Below, one piece after another: positions 18,306-26,710 of a DNA stretch of 37,625 bases (position 1 is the stretch's first letter; every line of letters starts with the position of its first letter). The DNA is taken from contig JBGTIS010000341.1 of NCBI GenBank assembly GCA_041745535.1, positions 1-37,625 of the forward strand, read 5' to 3'. Both the position numbers and the translations under genes were made by a program. This stretch comes from JBGTIS01 sp041745535. Its GTDB lineage: Bacteria > Bacteroidota > Bacteroidia > Cytophagales > Cyclobacteriaceae. The notes beneath the pieces are model-generated. The model ran no database searches and was not told the origin of the DNA. It saw only the letters and a list, made by a program, of their open reading frames with translations.

Positions 18306-20030
18306 ATGCATAGATACCTGTTTTTGCCATGCCTTCTTATTATTCACTTTTGCTTTACCACATGCCAGCAGCATCCAGTAGCGGATCTGGTTATCAGAAA
18401 TGGTACTATCTATACGGTTAACGAAAGGCAACCCACCGTAGAAAGCGTGGCGGTAAAGGGGAACAAAATTATATTTGCAGGCACCAGTGCGGATGTAGCC
18501 GCCTTTATTGATGAGCAAACGCAAATACTGGACCTGGCAGGCAGCACCATGACTCCCGGATTCATAGAAGGTCACGCGCACTTTATGGGCGTAGGTACCA
18601 ATAAAGTAGATCTGGATTTAATGATGGTAAAGAGTTATGAGGAAATGATAGAAAAAGTAGCCGAAGCTGTAAAAAAGGTAGAACCAGGCATTTGGATCAC
18701 AGGAAGAGGATGGCATCAAAACAAATGGGATTCCCTGCCCAAACCCATGATCAAAGGTTTTCAAACGCATCAGGCGCTTAGCGAAATTTCGCCCGATAAC
18801 CCTGTCTTTTTACGACATGCCAGCGGTCATGCCGGGTTTGCCAATGCCAAAGCTATGGAAATTGCCGGGTTTGCCAATATCACTCAGGAAGGGCAGTCGG
18901 CTGAATTTAAGGAAGGCGGAGAAATCATCCGGGACAATCTGGGCAATCCAACAGGCATTTTTAATGAGAACGCCATGCAACTGATTACCGATTACATACC
19001 CGAACGCTCACAGGAAGATCGGATGCGAATAGCGACACTAGCTATGGAAGAATGTCTCAGCCATGGCATTACCTCCTTTCAGGATGCGGGCATTGATCAG
19101 GAAACGGTAGATTTATACAAAAAGCTGGCAAAAGAAGGAGCACTAAAAGTAAGGCTATGGGCCATGTTAAGCGGTACTGATACCATGCTTATAAAGAAAT
19201 ATATGGGAAGCGGACCGGAAATAGGACTGGCAGATAATTTCCTCACCATCAGAAGCATTAAAATGTATGCGGATGGGGCATTGGGTTCAAGGGGTGCCTG
19301 GCTTTTAGAAGAATACACAGACATGCCTGGCCAGTTCGGGCACGAAACCACACCCATGAACAAGATATATAATATGGCGGTACAGGGATTACAACATGGT
19401 TTTCAGGTGTGTACCCATGCTATTGGCGACCGGGCAAACCGTGAAGTATTAAACCAGTATGAGCAGGCTTTTAAGCGATTTCCAAAGGAAGCTGAAGATG
19501 CCCGTTTCCGCATCGAGCATGCACAGCACCTGACCGAAGAAGACATTCCCCGTTTTTCCCAATTGGGAGTAATTCCCGCTATGCAGGCCATACACCTATC
19601 ATCAGACCGGCCCTGGGCTATCCAGCGATTGGGTCAGCGCCGCATTGATGAAGGCGCTTATGTATGGAGAAAGCTAATTGATTCGGGGGCAACCATTATC
19701 AACGGAACAGACGCACCGGTAGAACCTATTGATCCTATTGCCTCATTTTACGCATCTGTAACCCGTAAAACTTCGCGACAGGAACCAGAAAACGGATTTG
19801 AACCATCACAGAAAATGAGCCGTGATGAAGCACTAAAATCCTATACCTGGAACGCGGCTTACGGAGCTTTTGAAGAAGATATTAAGGGTTCAATTGAAGT
19901 TGGAAAACTGGCCGATTTTACCATTTTTTCTCAGGATCTGATGAAAGTTCCTGAAAATAAAATTCTCAATACCACGATTGATTTCACTGTTGTGAATGGC
20001 AAGATTGCCTATTCCAGAGAAAAATATTGA
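18306..20030 (+). CDS. YtcJ-type amidohydrolase lipoprotein
   Basis: A 574-residue metal-dependent amidohydrolase (amidohydrolase 3 / YtcJ group). The N-terminus is a signal peptide ending in FTTC, so C20 is a likely lipid anchor and the enzyme should face the periplasm. Metal-site motifs are GFIEGHAHF with H90 and H92, TFQDAG-like SFQDAGID, THAIGDRANREVLN, FRIEHAQHL and NGTDAPVEPIDPIASFYASVTR. Members hydrolyse amide or formamide bonds, but substrates are rarely known. It is divergent from the enolase-like gene over 193 bp. Together with a possible dipeptide-epimerase relative and SusCD it may process an imported amide- or peptide-containing compound (inference). Confidence 0.85.
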   Translation: MHRYLFLPCLLIIHFCFTTCQQHPVADLVIRNGTIYTVNERQPTVESVAVKGNKIIFAGTSADVAAFIDEQTQILDLAGSTMTPGFIEGHAHFMGVGTNKVDLDLMMVKSYEEMIEKVAEAVKKVEPGIWITGRGWHQNKWDSLPKPMIKGFQTHQALSEISPDNPVFLRHASGHAGFANAKAMEIAGFANITQEGQSAEFKEGGEIIRDNLGNPTGIFNENAMQLITDYIPERSQEDRMRIATLAMEECLSHGITSFQDAGIDQETVDLYKKLAKEGALKVRLWAMLSGTDTMLIKKYMGSGPEIGLADNFLTIRSIKMYADGALGSRGAWLLEEYTDMPGQFGHETTPMNKIYNMAVQGLQHGFQVCTHAIGDRANREVLNQYEQAFKRFPKEAEDARFRIEHAQHLTEEDIPRFSQLGVIPAMQAIHLSSDRPWAIQRLGQRRIDEGAYVWRKLIDSGATIINGTDAPVEPIDPIASFYASVTRKTSRQEPENGFEPSQKMSRDEALKSYTWNAAYGAFEEDIKGSIEVGKLADFTIFSQDLMKVPENKILNTTIDFTVVNGKIAYSREKY

Positions 20031-20043
20031 AAGCAATAAGGAT

Positions 20044-20077
20044 TAAAAATGGGCAGGCCACAAACGTAACACCTGCC
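20044..20077 (-). terminator. Candidate terminator of the response-regulator gene
   Basis: Inverted repeat GGCAGG / CCTGCC (20052-20057, 20072-20077) with a 14-nt loop. On the minus strand it is followed by CATTTTT. It lies between two convergent genes, 45 nt after the response-regulator stop. Confidence 0.5.
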
Positions 20078-20121
20078 TCAAATAGCATGTTTCTTAACTT
20101 TCAAAAAATTAGTTACAGGAA

Positions 20122-20772
20122 TTAGTCTTCCAAAATTCTGTTTTCCAGAGAATAACGCACTAATTCGGGTGTATTTTTCGCGCCAATTTTGCGAAGCATA
20201 TTGAACCTGTGGTTTTCTACTGTTCTAACACTGATTGAAAGTTTTTTGGCGATTTCGGCATTATTAAAGCCATTTACCACCATTTTCAGAATTTCTTTTT
20301 CCCGACTGGTGAGTTTTTTACGACCGGTTTTGCCAGAATCACCTCCTGTTTTCCGTACGCCATCCATAATAACTTTAACCACATTCTGGCTAAAATAAGA
20401 ATCACCATTGGAAACAGCCTTTAATGCAGCCAAAACCTCATGAGTTGAAGCGTCTTTGTGCAGGTATCCGTTTACGCCCATGTCTACCGCTCTCTGGATA
20501 TACTTTCTATCCAGGTGCATACTTAAAATAATAGTAGATACCTGCGGATACTTCTTTTTAATGATATTCAATAAATCAAAACCATTGGCATCAGGCATTT
20601 CGATATCTAAAAGAACAATGTCTATTTGGTTTTGAGCAAGAATTTCTTCTGCCTCACTTACGTGAGAAGCTTCTGCTACAATATCAAACTTTAATTCCTC
20701 CTTTAAAAACTTTTTAAGAATTTCTCTTAATATTTGGTGATCTTCCACCAGCAAGAGATTGGATTTTTTCAT
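20122..20772 (-). CDS. NarL/LuxR-family response regulator (orphan)
   Basis: A 216-residue two-component regulator. The receiver domain (1-120) has the acidic pair E10-D11, phospho-acceptor D56 in VLLDIEMPD, S84 and K106. The C-terminal LuxR helix-turn-helix (about 150-212) has LTSREKEILKMVVNGFNNAEIAKKL split over its first helices, followed by SVRTVENHRFNMLRKIGA. It would bind DNA as a phosphorylated dimer. No histidine kinase gene is adjacent, so its partner is encoded elsewhere. The upstream 477-bp spacer is unusually long and AT-rich. Confidence 0.9.
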   Translation of the reverse strand: MKKSNLLLVEDHQILREILKKFLKEELKFDIVAEASHVSEAEEILAQNQIDIVLLDIEMPDANGFDLLNIIKKKYPQVSTIILSMHLDRKYIQRAVDMGVNGYLHKDASTHEVLAALKAVSNGDSYFSQNVVKVIMDGVRKTGGDSGKTGRKKLTSREKEILKMVVNGFNNAEIAKKLSISVRTVENHRFNMLRKIGAKNTPELVRYSLENRILED

Positions 20773-21249
20773 CTACTTTAATAAATATATAAACACTAAA
20801 TTAATGCGAGTGGCAAATTAATAACATTTTATAACTCTACCTTTTCTATAAACTTTTAGTTAAGCACGCTAAGATGAGATTTATAAAGGAAAAATAAAAT
20901 TAGAAAGATGGATTTTTATTAAACTATTTTTATAAAAAAAGCAAAATAATACAAAATACTCACTGTAAATGTAAGTAATCAAACCTAATTCGCGAAAAAG
21001 AAATTTATTTAATTAAATGCGATTACTTATTATAATTTAACAAATATAATAATGTTTTTCGTTATTATCGGCTAAATTATGTATAAAAAGATATATCCCT
21101 ACCCAATTCATAAAAATAATTTCACAAAACCACTTTCATGAATTATTAATATTTCAATAACTTACAACTGGCTAATGCTTAAACCTTAAACTCAAAGTTT
21201 TGTTTAAATTCGCTAAAATTTTTTATTGTAACTAAACATTCTTTACGCA
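20773..21249. other. Long AT-rich divergent spacer (response regulator / obg)
   Basis: 477 bp without a supported gene. It contains an 8-bp inverted repeat AAGTAATC / GATTACTT about 55 bp apart (around 20973-21030) enclosing a TTCGCGAA palindrome. It must hold the promoters of both divergent genes. No perfect TAnnTTTG element was found, and no small RNA could be supported. Confidence 0.45.
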
Positions 21250-22239
21250 TTGACTTCCTCAAATTTTATCGATTATGTCAAAATATTAGCCCGTTCCGGA
21301 TCAGGGGGCGCTGGCTCAGCACATTTCAGAAGAGAAAAACACGTACCCAAGGGTGGTCCTGATGGCGGAGATGGTGGCCGAGGTGGTCATATTATGGTTC
21401 GGGGTAATGCGCAGCTTTGGACGTTGCTGCATTTAAAATACAGAAAACACATATTTGCCGAGAATGGCAGTGGTGGCAAAGATGCCCTCAAAACCGGAGC
21501 CAGCGGCCAAGATATCGTACTGGACGTACCACTTGGTACTGTAGTAAAAAATGCCGAATCGGGTGCGATAAAATGTGAAATTACCGAAGATGGGCAGGAA
21601 GAAATAGCTTTAGCAGGCGGAATGGGCGGTTTGGGGAACGACCACTTCAAAACTTCAACCAATCAGGCACCCCACTACGCACAGCCTGGTGAACCCGGAC
21701 TGGAAGAATGGCTGATACTTGAACTGAAGTTACTGGCTGATGTGGGATTGGTTGGATTTCCTAATGCCGGAAAATCTACCCTGTTGTCCGTAGTTTCCGC
21801 TGCCAAACCCGAAATCGCTGATTATCCTTTTACTACCATCGTGCCCAATCTGGGTGTAGTCAGCTATCATGAGTATCAGTCGTTTGTAATGGCCGACATT
21901 CCCGGCATTATTGAAGGAGCCGCTGAAGGAAAAGGATTAGGCACACGGTTTTTAAGACATATAGAGCGCAATTCGGTTCTGCTGTTTACCATCTCGGCCG
22001 ATGCCGCTGATATTAATAGAGAATATGAATTGCTGCTACACGAATTAACTAAATATAATCCGGAGTTACTGGATAAAAGGCGGCTCCTGGCTATTACAAA
22101 ATCAGACTTACTGGATATTGAACTACAAAAATTAATTAAAAAGGAACTGAGAATAAATATTCCTACCGTATTTATCTCTGCTGTAACCCAACAAAACATT
22201 GATGAATTAAAAGATTTGATCTGGCAGGCACTGCATTAG
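21250..22239 (+). CDS. obg: GTPase Obg/CgtA, TTG start
   Basis: A 329-residue ribosome-assembly GTPase. The glycine-rich Obg fold (residues 1-158) includes GGPDGGDGGRGG. The G domain has G1 GFPNAGKST, switch regions with YPFTTIVPNLG, G3 DIPGIIEGAAEGKGLG and G4 TKSD. The C-terminal extension found in some Obg proteins is absent, as is usual in Bacteroidota. The N-terminus TSSNFIDYVKI aligns directly with family starts, and an in-frame TAA lies at 21229-21231 with no ATG between. TTG at 21250 is therefore the best start (ATT at 21238 is the only other option seen). Its stop codon overlaps the first heptad of a repeat element. Confidence 0.93.
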   Translation: MTSSNFIDYVKILARSGSGGAGSAHFRREKHVPKGGPDGGDGGRGGHIMVRGNAQLWTLLHLKYRKHIFAENGSGGKDALKTGASGQDIVLDVPLGTVVKNAESGAIKCEITEDGQEEIALAGGMGGLGNDHFKTSTNQAPHYAQPGEPGLEEWLILELKLLADVGLVGFPNAGKSTLLSVVSAAKPEIADYPFTTIVPNLGVVSYHEYQSFVMADIPGIIEGAAEGKGLGTRFLRHIERNSVLLFTISADAADINREYELLLHELTKYNPELLDKRRLLAITKSDLLDIELQKLIKKELRINIPTVFISAVTQQNIDELKDLIWQALH

Positions 22240-22437
22240 AAGCGGGAAGCGAGAAGCGCGAACTGGGAAGATGTGAAAGTGTTAGGGGAAAGTTGTTCGT
22301 TAATCGTTATTTGTGTAATAGTTTAATAACAAATAACGATTAACAATTAACGAATAACTTTTACTGTAAATCCAGAAAACTTACCATTGCTGTCTTCGGT
22401 CTTCCCGTGTCCATCTTCCTACTTTCCTCCGCTTCCG
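22239..22437. repeat. Heptad-repeat element with internal 15-bp inverted repeat
   Basis: The left arm, 22239-22273, consists of five 7-nt units (GAAGCGG, GAAGCGA, GAAGCGC, GAACTGG, GAAGATG). The right arm, 22394-22435, is built of complementary-type units such as CTTCCCG and CTTCCTA. GGAAGATG (22266-22273) pairs with CATCTTCC (22412-22419). Between them lies a perfect inverted repeat TTAATCGTTATTTGT / ACAAATAACGATTAA (22300-22314, 22329-22343), then ATTAACGAATAACTTTTA (22346-22363), which recurs at 144-161. It looks like a mobile intergenic element or palindromic repeat. No coding sequence is present. Confidence 0.6.
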
Positions 22438-22554
22438 ACAAATAATTTCCTTATTTCAACGTGGTTATGCCATATTGTCATTAAATTCGCGGTTGGCAAA
22501 GTAGTTGCCTTAGTCCAACTATTTTGGAAAGGATAATTTCTAACAAAGAAAATT
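22438..22554. other. grpE leader region
   Basis: The non-repeat part of the 315-bp obg-grpE gap. It contains a small dyad, GTTGG (22492-22496) with CCAAC about 20 nt later and an inner GGCAA/TTGCC pair, just ahead of grpE. No CIRCE operator or clear promoter was recognised. Confidence 0.35.
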
Positions 22555-23145
22555 ATGGCAAATAATAAAGAATTCGACGATCAACATGCGGATAAATCAT
22601 CCGTTGATGAAATGGACATCCAAAAGAATATGAGAGAACAAGAAGAACTAGAAAATAGTACCGATAACCTGGCAGAAGAGGCAGAAGTGAACACGGCGGT
22701 TCAGAAAACAGAAATGGAACTGGCTGAGTTGAAAGATAAATATTTGCGTTTATATTCTGATTTTGAAAACTATAAACGTCGTTCAGCCAAGGAACGCCTT
22801 GACCTGATATCAACAGCCAATGAAAACCTGATACAGGGATTAATACCTGTGCTGGATGACTTTGAAAGGTCATTACAAATTTTTGAAAACAATACGGAAG
22901 TGGCTCCCATGTATGAGGGTATTCAGTTGATTCATGGTAAATTCCTTAAAACCCTGGAGCAGAAAGGCTTGAAGTTGATGGAGGTTGCTGTCGGCGACGA
23001 ATTTGACAGCGAATTCCACGAAGCAGTAGCACAAACTCCCGCACCGGAAGAAAAATTAAAAAATAAAATTGTTGACGTAATAGAAAAAGGGTATTTTTTA
23101 GGTGACAAAGTAATACGCTTTGCAAAAGTTGTAACCGGATCATAG
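22555..23145 (+). CDS. grpE: Nucleotide exchange factor GrpE
   Basis: A 196-residue DnaK co-chaperone that releases ADP from DnaK. It has an acidic, charged N-terminal tail (1-60), a long coiled coil (about 45-110, including LRLYSDFENYKRRSAKER) and the C-terminal beta domain with GVGDEFDSEFHEAV-like VAVGDEFDSEFHEAVAQ and the VIEKGYFLGDKVIRFAKVVV-type ending. The dnaJ start follows its stop after a single base, so translation is coupled. dnaK is not in the window. Confidence 0.95.
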   Translation: MANNKEFDDQHADKSSVDEMDIQKNMREQEELENSTDNLAEEAEVNTAVQKTEMELAELKDKYLRLYSDFENYKRRSAKERLDLISTANENLIQGLIPVLDDFERSLQIFENNTEVAPMYEGIQLIHGKFLKTLEQKGLKLMEVAVGDEFDSEFHEAVAQTPAPEEKLKNKIVDVIEKGYFLGDKVIRFAKVVTGS

Positions 23146-23146
23146 T

Positions 23147-24286
23147 ATGGCGAAAAGAGATTATTACGTAATTCTGGGAGTGAGTAAATCCGCATCAACT
23201 GATGAGATCAAGAAAGCTTACCGGAAAATAGCTATTAAGTTCCATCCTGATAAGAATCCGGATAACCCCGAAGCTGAAGACATGTTCAAAGAAGCTGCCG
23301 AAGCGTATGAGGTGCTGAGCAGTGCCGAAAAACGGGAACGATACGACCGGTTCGGCCACCAGGGAGTAGGAAGTGGCGCAGGTGGCTTTAGCGGTGGTGG
23401 CATGAGCATGGACGACATTTTCTCGCAATTTGGAGATATTTTCGGTGGTACTGCTTTTGAAAGTTTTTTTGGTGGATCGCGCGCCGATCCTCGCCGCAAA
23501 CGCGGTTCAAATCTTCGCATTAAACTTAAGCTCACCCTGGACGAAATTGCCCATGGTGTAGAAAAAAAGATCAAAGTAAAGCGTTACATCACCTGTGATG
23601 TTTGTAATGGCAATGGCGCCAAAAACGGAACAGCCCTTAAAGTGTGTAATACCTGCAATGGTAGCGGACAAGTAAGAAAAGTAGTAAATACCATGCTGGG
23701 CCAAATGGTATCGTCCAGTACCTGCCCTACCTGTAATGGAGAAGGTAAAACTTTAGAGGAGAAATGCCAGAAATGTTATGGAGAAGGTCGTGTTCTAGAA
23801 GAAGAAATAATTCCGATAAGAATACCGGAAGGTGTAGGCGAAGGCATGCAACTTTCTATGTCCGGAAAAGGCAATGTACCACCCCGGGGAGGTATTCCAG
23901 GCGATTTGCTCATCATTATTGAAGAAATAGAAGACGAGAATTTAAAACGAGATGGCAATAACGTTATTTACGATTTACATGTTAGCTTTGTGGATGCCAC
24001 TTTAGGCGTTAGTGTAGAAGTGCCTACTGTAGATGGTGACGTAAAAGTTAAAGTAGAACCCGGCACCCAAAGTGGAAAAATATTACGTCTGCGAGGAAAA
24101 GGCATTAAAGATATTAATGGACATAATCAGGGCGACCAACTCATTCATATTAATGTATGGACACCCACAGAACTTTCTTCCCGGGAACGGCAATTGCTGG
24201 AAGAACTACGGGAATCGCCTAATTTCGCGCCAAATCCAAAAAAAGGAGAAAAAAGTTTTTTTGAACGCATCCGGGAATATTTTTAG
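23147..24286 (+). CDS. dnaJ: Chaperone protein DnaJ
   Basis: A 379-residue type I Hsp40. The J domain (1-70) has the HPD motif that stimulates the DnaK ATPase. A Gly/Phe-rich linker follows (about 75-115, GSGAGGFSGGGMSMDD). The zinc domain has four Cys repeats: CDVCNGNG, CNTCNGSG, CPTCNGEG and CQKCYGEG. Two C-terminal substrate-binding beta domains complete it. It forms an operon with grpE and is followed by a good intrinsic terminator at 24318-24348. Confidence 0.97.
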   Translation: MAKRDYYVILGVSKSASTDEIKKAYRKIAIKFHPDKNPDNPEAEDMFKEAAEAYEVLSSAEKRERYDRFGHQGVGSGAGGFSGGGMSMDDIFSQFGDIFGGTAFESFFGGSRADPRRKRGSNLRIKLKLTLDEIAHGVEKKIKVKRYITCDVCNGNGAKNGTALKVCNTCNGSGQVRKVVNTMLGQMVSSSTCPTCNGEGKTLEEKCQKCYGEGRVLEEEIIPIRIPEGVGEGMQLSMSGKGNVPPRGGIPGDLLIIIEEIEDENLKRDGNNVIYDLHVSFVDATLGVSVEVPTVDGDVKVKVEPGTQSGKILRLRGKGIKDINGHNQGDQLIHINVWTPTELSSRERQLLEELRESPNFAPNPKKGEKSFFERIREYF

Positions 24287-24317
24287 CGAAACGTGAATTT
24301 TTCAGGCTCGAAATTGG

Positions 24318-24348
24318 AGAGTAGTTACACAAACTGCTCTTTTTTTTT
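24318..24348 (+). terminator. Intrinsic terminator after dnaJ
   Basis: Stem AGAGTAGTT / AACTGCTCT (24318-24326, 24332-24340) with one G-T wobble and a 5-nt loop, followed by an eight- to nine-T run. It lies 31 nt after the dnaJ stop. Confidence 0.85.
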
Positions 24349-24402
24349 CCTGATTCTTACCCGAAAGTAACCCGAGCATCAAAATTCCCGTATTCACCTC
24401 AC

Positions 24403-25299
24403 ATGAAGGTACTATTATTTTTAATGACATTAGGTGGTTGCTTAATAGCGACTTTTTGTAACGCTCAGGATAAGAAACACTACCATGTAGAACAGAAAGA
24501 AAATCGCAAAAAAATCAATCTGTCAGTAAATGCCGCCTCTGTCAACTGTAAAATAAAATCAACCTATAATCATTATCCCGTAAATATTTACGGATACCCC
24601 GATAACTCAAATTTTTTGCCCATTAAACAAGATCTGGAAAAAGATAATATCAGATATATAGAAGTAGCCTTCGACCAAGATGGCACGCAGGGGTTAAGCT
24701 CAAGTTTATCGCAAAAGGTTTTTTATTCTTCAAGTCCAAATCAAAAATCACCCTGGTTACTGTACCTGGCTAGAGATGCCGTTTTTGATCTTAATTTAAA
24801 TTACGGAATGGGCGATGCGGAAGTAGATTTGTCGGACCTGGCCATTGAAAAACTTAAGATTAATACCGGAAAAGCTGATGTAAAACTGAGTTACGATACA
24901 AAGTTAGCCAACAAAACAATAATGGATACCCTGTACGCGAAAGTAGATTTGGGTACCCTTGAAATTAATAAACTGGATTTGGCCAACGCCAAAGAAGTTA
25001 TTGCTGAAGTTGGCTTTGGTAAGCTCACCATGCTGTTTACAGACGAATGCAAAACCAACTGCCATATTACGGCCAGCGTAGGAGCAGGTAATTTGGAAGT
25101 ACTGTTCGATAATTCGGAAACCGCTGTAATTATCACGATTGACGATACCCCTTTATGCCGGATTAAGATGCCCCGCTCATTTAAAGAAATCCGCCCCAAT
25201 ACATTTGTGAATAAAGCCTATCGGAATAATGCCAGCAAACTGTTATCGTTTGATGTAAACCTGGGCATGGGAAAAGTAGTTTTTGCTACCACCGAATAA
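24403..25299 (+). CDS. Secreted beta-rich protein of unknown function
   Basis: 298 residues with a signal peptide ending near FCNAQ (residue 21). The mature protein has repeated short strands of the form (M/L)GxxxVxLxDLxIxKLxINTGKADVxL, in which glycine-led turns recur roughly every 20-25 residues between about 145 and 250. This resembles the DUF4097/toast-rack style beta-helix seen in envelope proteins, but a family cannot be assigned from reading alone. Four cysteines (C42-type N-terminal pair and CKTNC) may form disulfides. It lies after the dnaJ terminator and converges with the glycerate kinase gene, so it is a single transcription unit. Confidence 0.65.
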   Translation: MKVLLFLMTLGGCLIATFCNAQDKKHYHVEQKENRKKINLSVNAASVNCKIKSTYNHYPVNIYGYPDNSNFLPIKQDLEKDNIRYIEVAFDQDGTQGLSSSLSQKVFYSSSPNQKSPWLLYLARDAVFDLNLNYGMGDAEVDLSDLAIEKLKINTGKADVKLSYDTKLANKTIMDTLYAKVDLGTLEINKLDLANAKEVIAEVGFGKLTMLFTDECKTNCHITASVGAGNLEVLFDNSETAVIITIDDTPLCRIKMPRSFKEIRPNTFVNKAYRNNASKLLSFDVNLGMGKVVFATTE

Positions 25300-25306
25300 A
25301 TCTCTC

Positions 25307-26446
25307 TTACCTTTTTTTAATCGCTTCACAGAAATTTACAATATTAAAAGCAAGCTGTTTTACATTTTCTCTGGCATGCGCGATCGCCTCTTCCAAATCC
25401 ATGGGCTTGTTTATAACAGATGCCGCGAAATCTAACTTAAGTTCTTTTATAATGGTAGTATCAGCCTCCATAGCCCCGCAAATCGCTACTACCGGCACAT
25501 GAAATTTTCTGGCGATATCGCTCACTCCCTTTATTACCTTACCCCGTAACGTTTGAGAATCAATTTTACCTTCTCCTGTAATAATTAAGTCAGCTTTTTT
25601 TACTAATTCCTGAAAGTTAATCTGGTCGGTTACCAACGTAACCCCAGGTACCAGTTGTGCTTTCAGCAATACGAAACCGGCAGCGCCTACCCCACCGGCA
25701 GCACCAGCCCCGGGCTGTGTATTGGCATCAATATGAAACTTTTTTATAAAAACTGAATTTATATTTTTTAATCCTTCGTCCAGGATTTGAATAGCCTGTT
25801 CATTGGCCCCTTTTTGGAGAGCGAATACGTGCGCGGCTCCCTGCTGTCCATACAATGGATTATCTACATCACATGCGATTTTTATGTCAATGGTGCCTGG
25901 CTCAAATAATAGGTTTCCGTCGTCAATTTGATAAACGTACTGCAGATTTTGGCCGATAGGCGACAGCGATTTCCCATCTTTATCCAAAAATTTATAACCC
26001 AGTGCACTTCCTATCCCCATTCCGCAATCGTTGGTAGCACTTCCGCCAATACCCAGAATAATTTTTTTAACCCCTGACTGAATGGCATCCAGAATAAGTT
26101 CACCTGTACCATAAGAGGTAGTAAGCAAACAATTTCTTTCTTCATTTTTCAACAGGTTTAGCCCTGAGGCTGCAGCGATTTCTATAAAAGCTGTGCTGCC
26201 ATCGCCCGATATGCCATACGCTGCCTGTGTTTTTCTGAATAAAGGATCACATACCGTTTTATTTTTTCGCGTTCCATTCGAGTGATAGGTTAGTATTCGC
26301 GCTGTGCCGTCGCCCCCATCGGCCAAAGGTGATTTTATTACTTCAATATTCGGGTTTACAAGAAAAATTCCTTCCGCAACCGCGTCACAAACCTGAAGGG
26401 CGCTTAAAGATCCTTTAAATTTATCGGGGGCTACTAAAATTTTCAC
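25307..26446 (-). CDS. Glycerate kinase
   Basis: A 379-residue GarK/GlxK-type kinase that phosphorylates D-glycerate, giving 2- or 3-phosphoglycerate, linking glyoxylate or sugar-acid breakdown to glycolysis. Family markers are MKILVAPDKFKGSLSA (1-16), SPLADGGDGT (41-50), GTGELI with ILGIGGSATNDCGMG (about 128-142), PGAGAAGGVGAAG (about 241-253) and ITGEGKIDSQTLRGK (about 286-300). It starts at the ATG directly before the conserved first strand. It is a single gene whose coding sequence ends 8 bp from the convergent secreted-protein gene. Confidence 0.93.
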   Translation of the reverse strand: MKILVAPDKFKGSLSALQVCDAVAEGIFLVNPNIEVIKSPLADGGDGTARILTYHSNGTRKNKTVCDPLFRKTQAAYGISGDGSTAFIEIAAASGLNLLKNEERNCLLTTSYGTGELILDAIQSGVKKIILGIGGSATNDCGMGIGSALGYKFLDKDGKSLSPIGQNLQYVYQIDDGNLLFEPGTIDIKIACDVDNPLYGQQGAAHVFALQKGANEQAIQILDEGLKNINSVFIKKFHIDANTQPGAGAAGGVGAAGFVLLKAQLVPGVTLVTDQINFQELVKKADLIITGEGKIDSQTLRGKVIKGVSDIARKFHVPVVAICGAMEADTTIIKELKLDFAASVINKPMDLEEAIAHARENVKQLAFNIVNFCEAIKKR

Positions 26447-26710
26447 TGTATATGTTTTTGTAGAAAGCTATGAAAATAAGGCCATTTTTTCTGAAATACC
26501 AGCCTTACAGGCCAAAGTTGTATTTTTATTAATTGTGTAAATTATCCACACATCGGGTATCTTTTTTAACAATCATTATAAAACCCGTTCTTCGTTTTCT
26601 TCATAATCAATTGATTATCAGCTATTTACTAAAACAATTATTCTTGGTATAATTTTACTAATATATACTTTACAATTTAAATTTTTACAGGCTTTTAACC
26701 CAAAACAATT

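Noticed and set aside
22239..22437. CRISPR-like array, because of the short regular repeats between obg and grpE.
   Set aside because: The units are 7 nt, contiguous and without spacers; this is a tandem and inverted repeat, not CRISPR.
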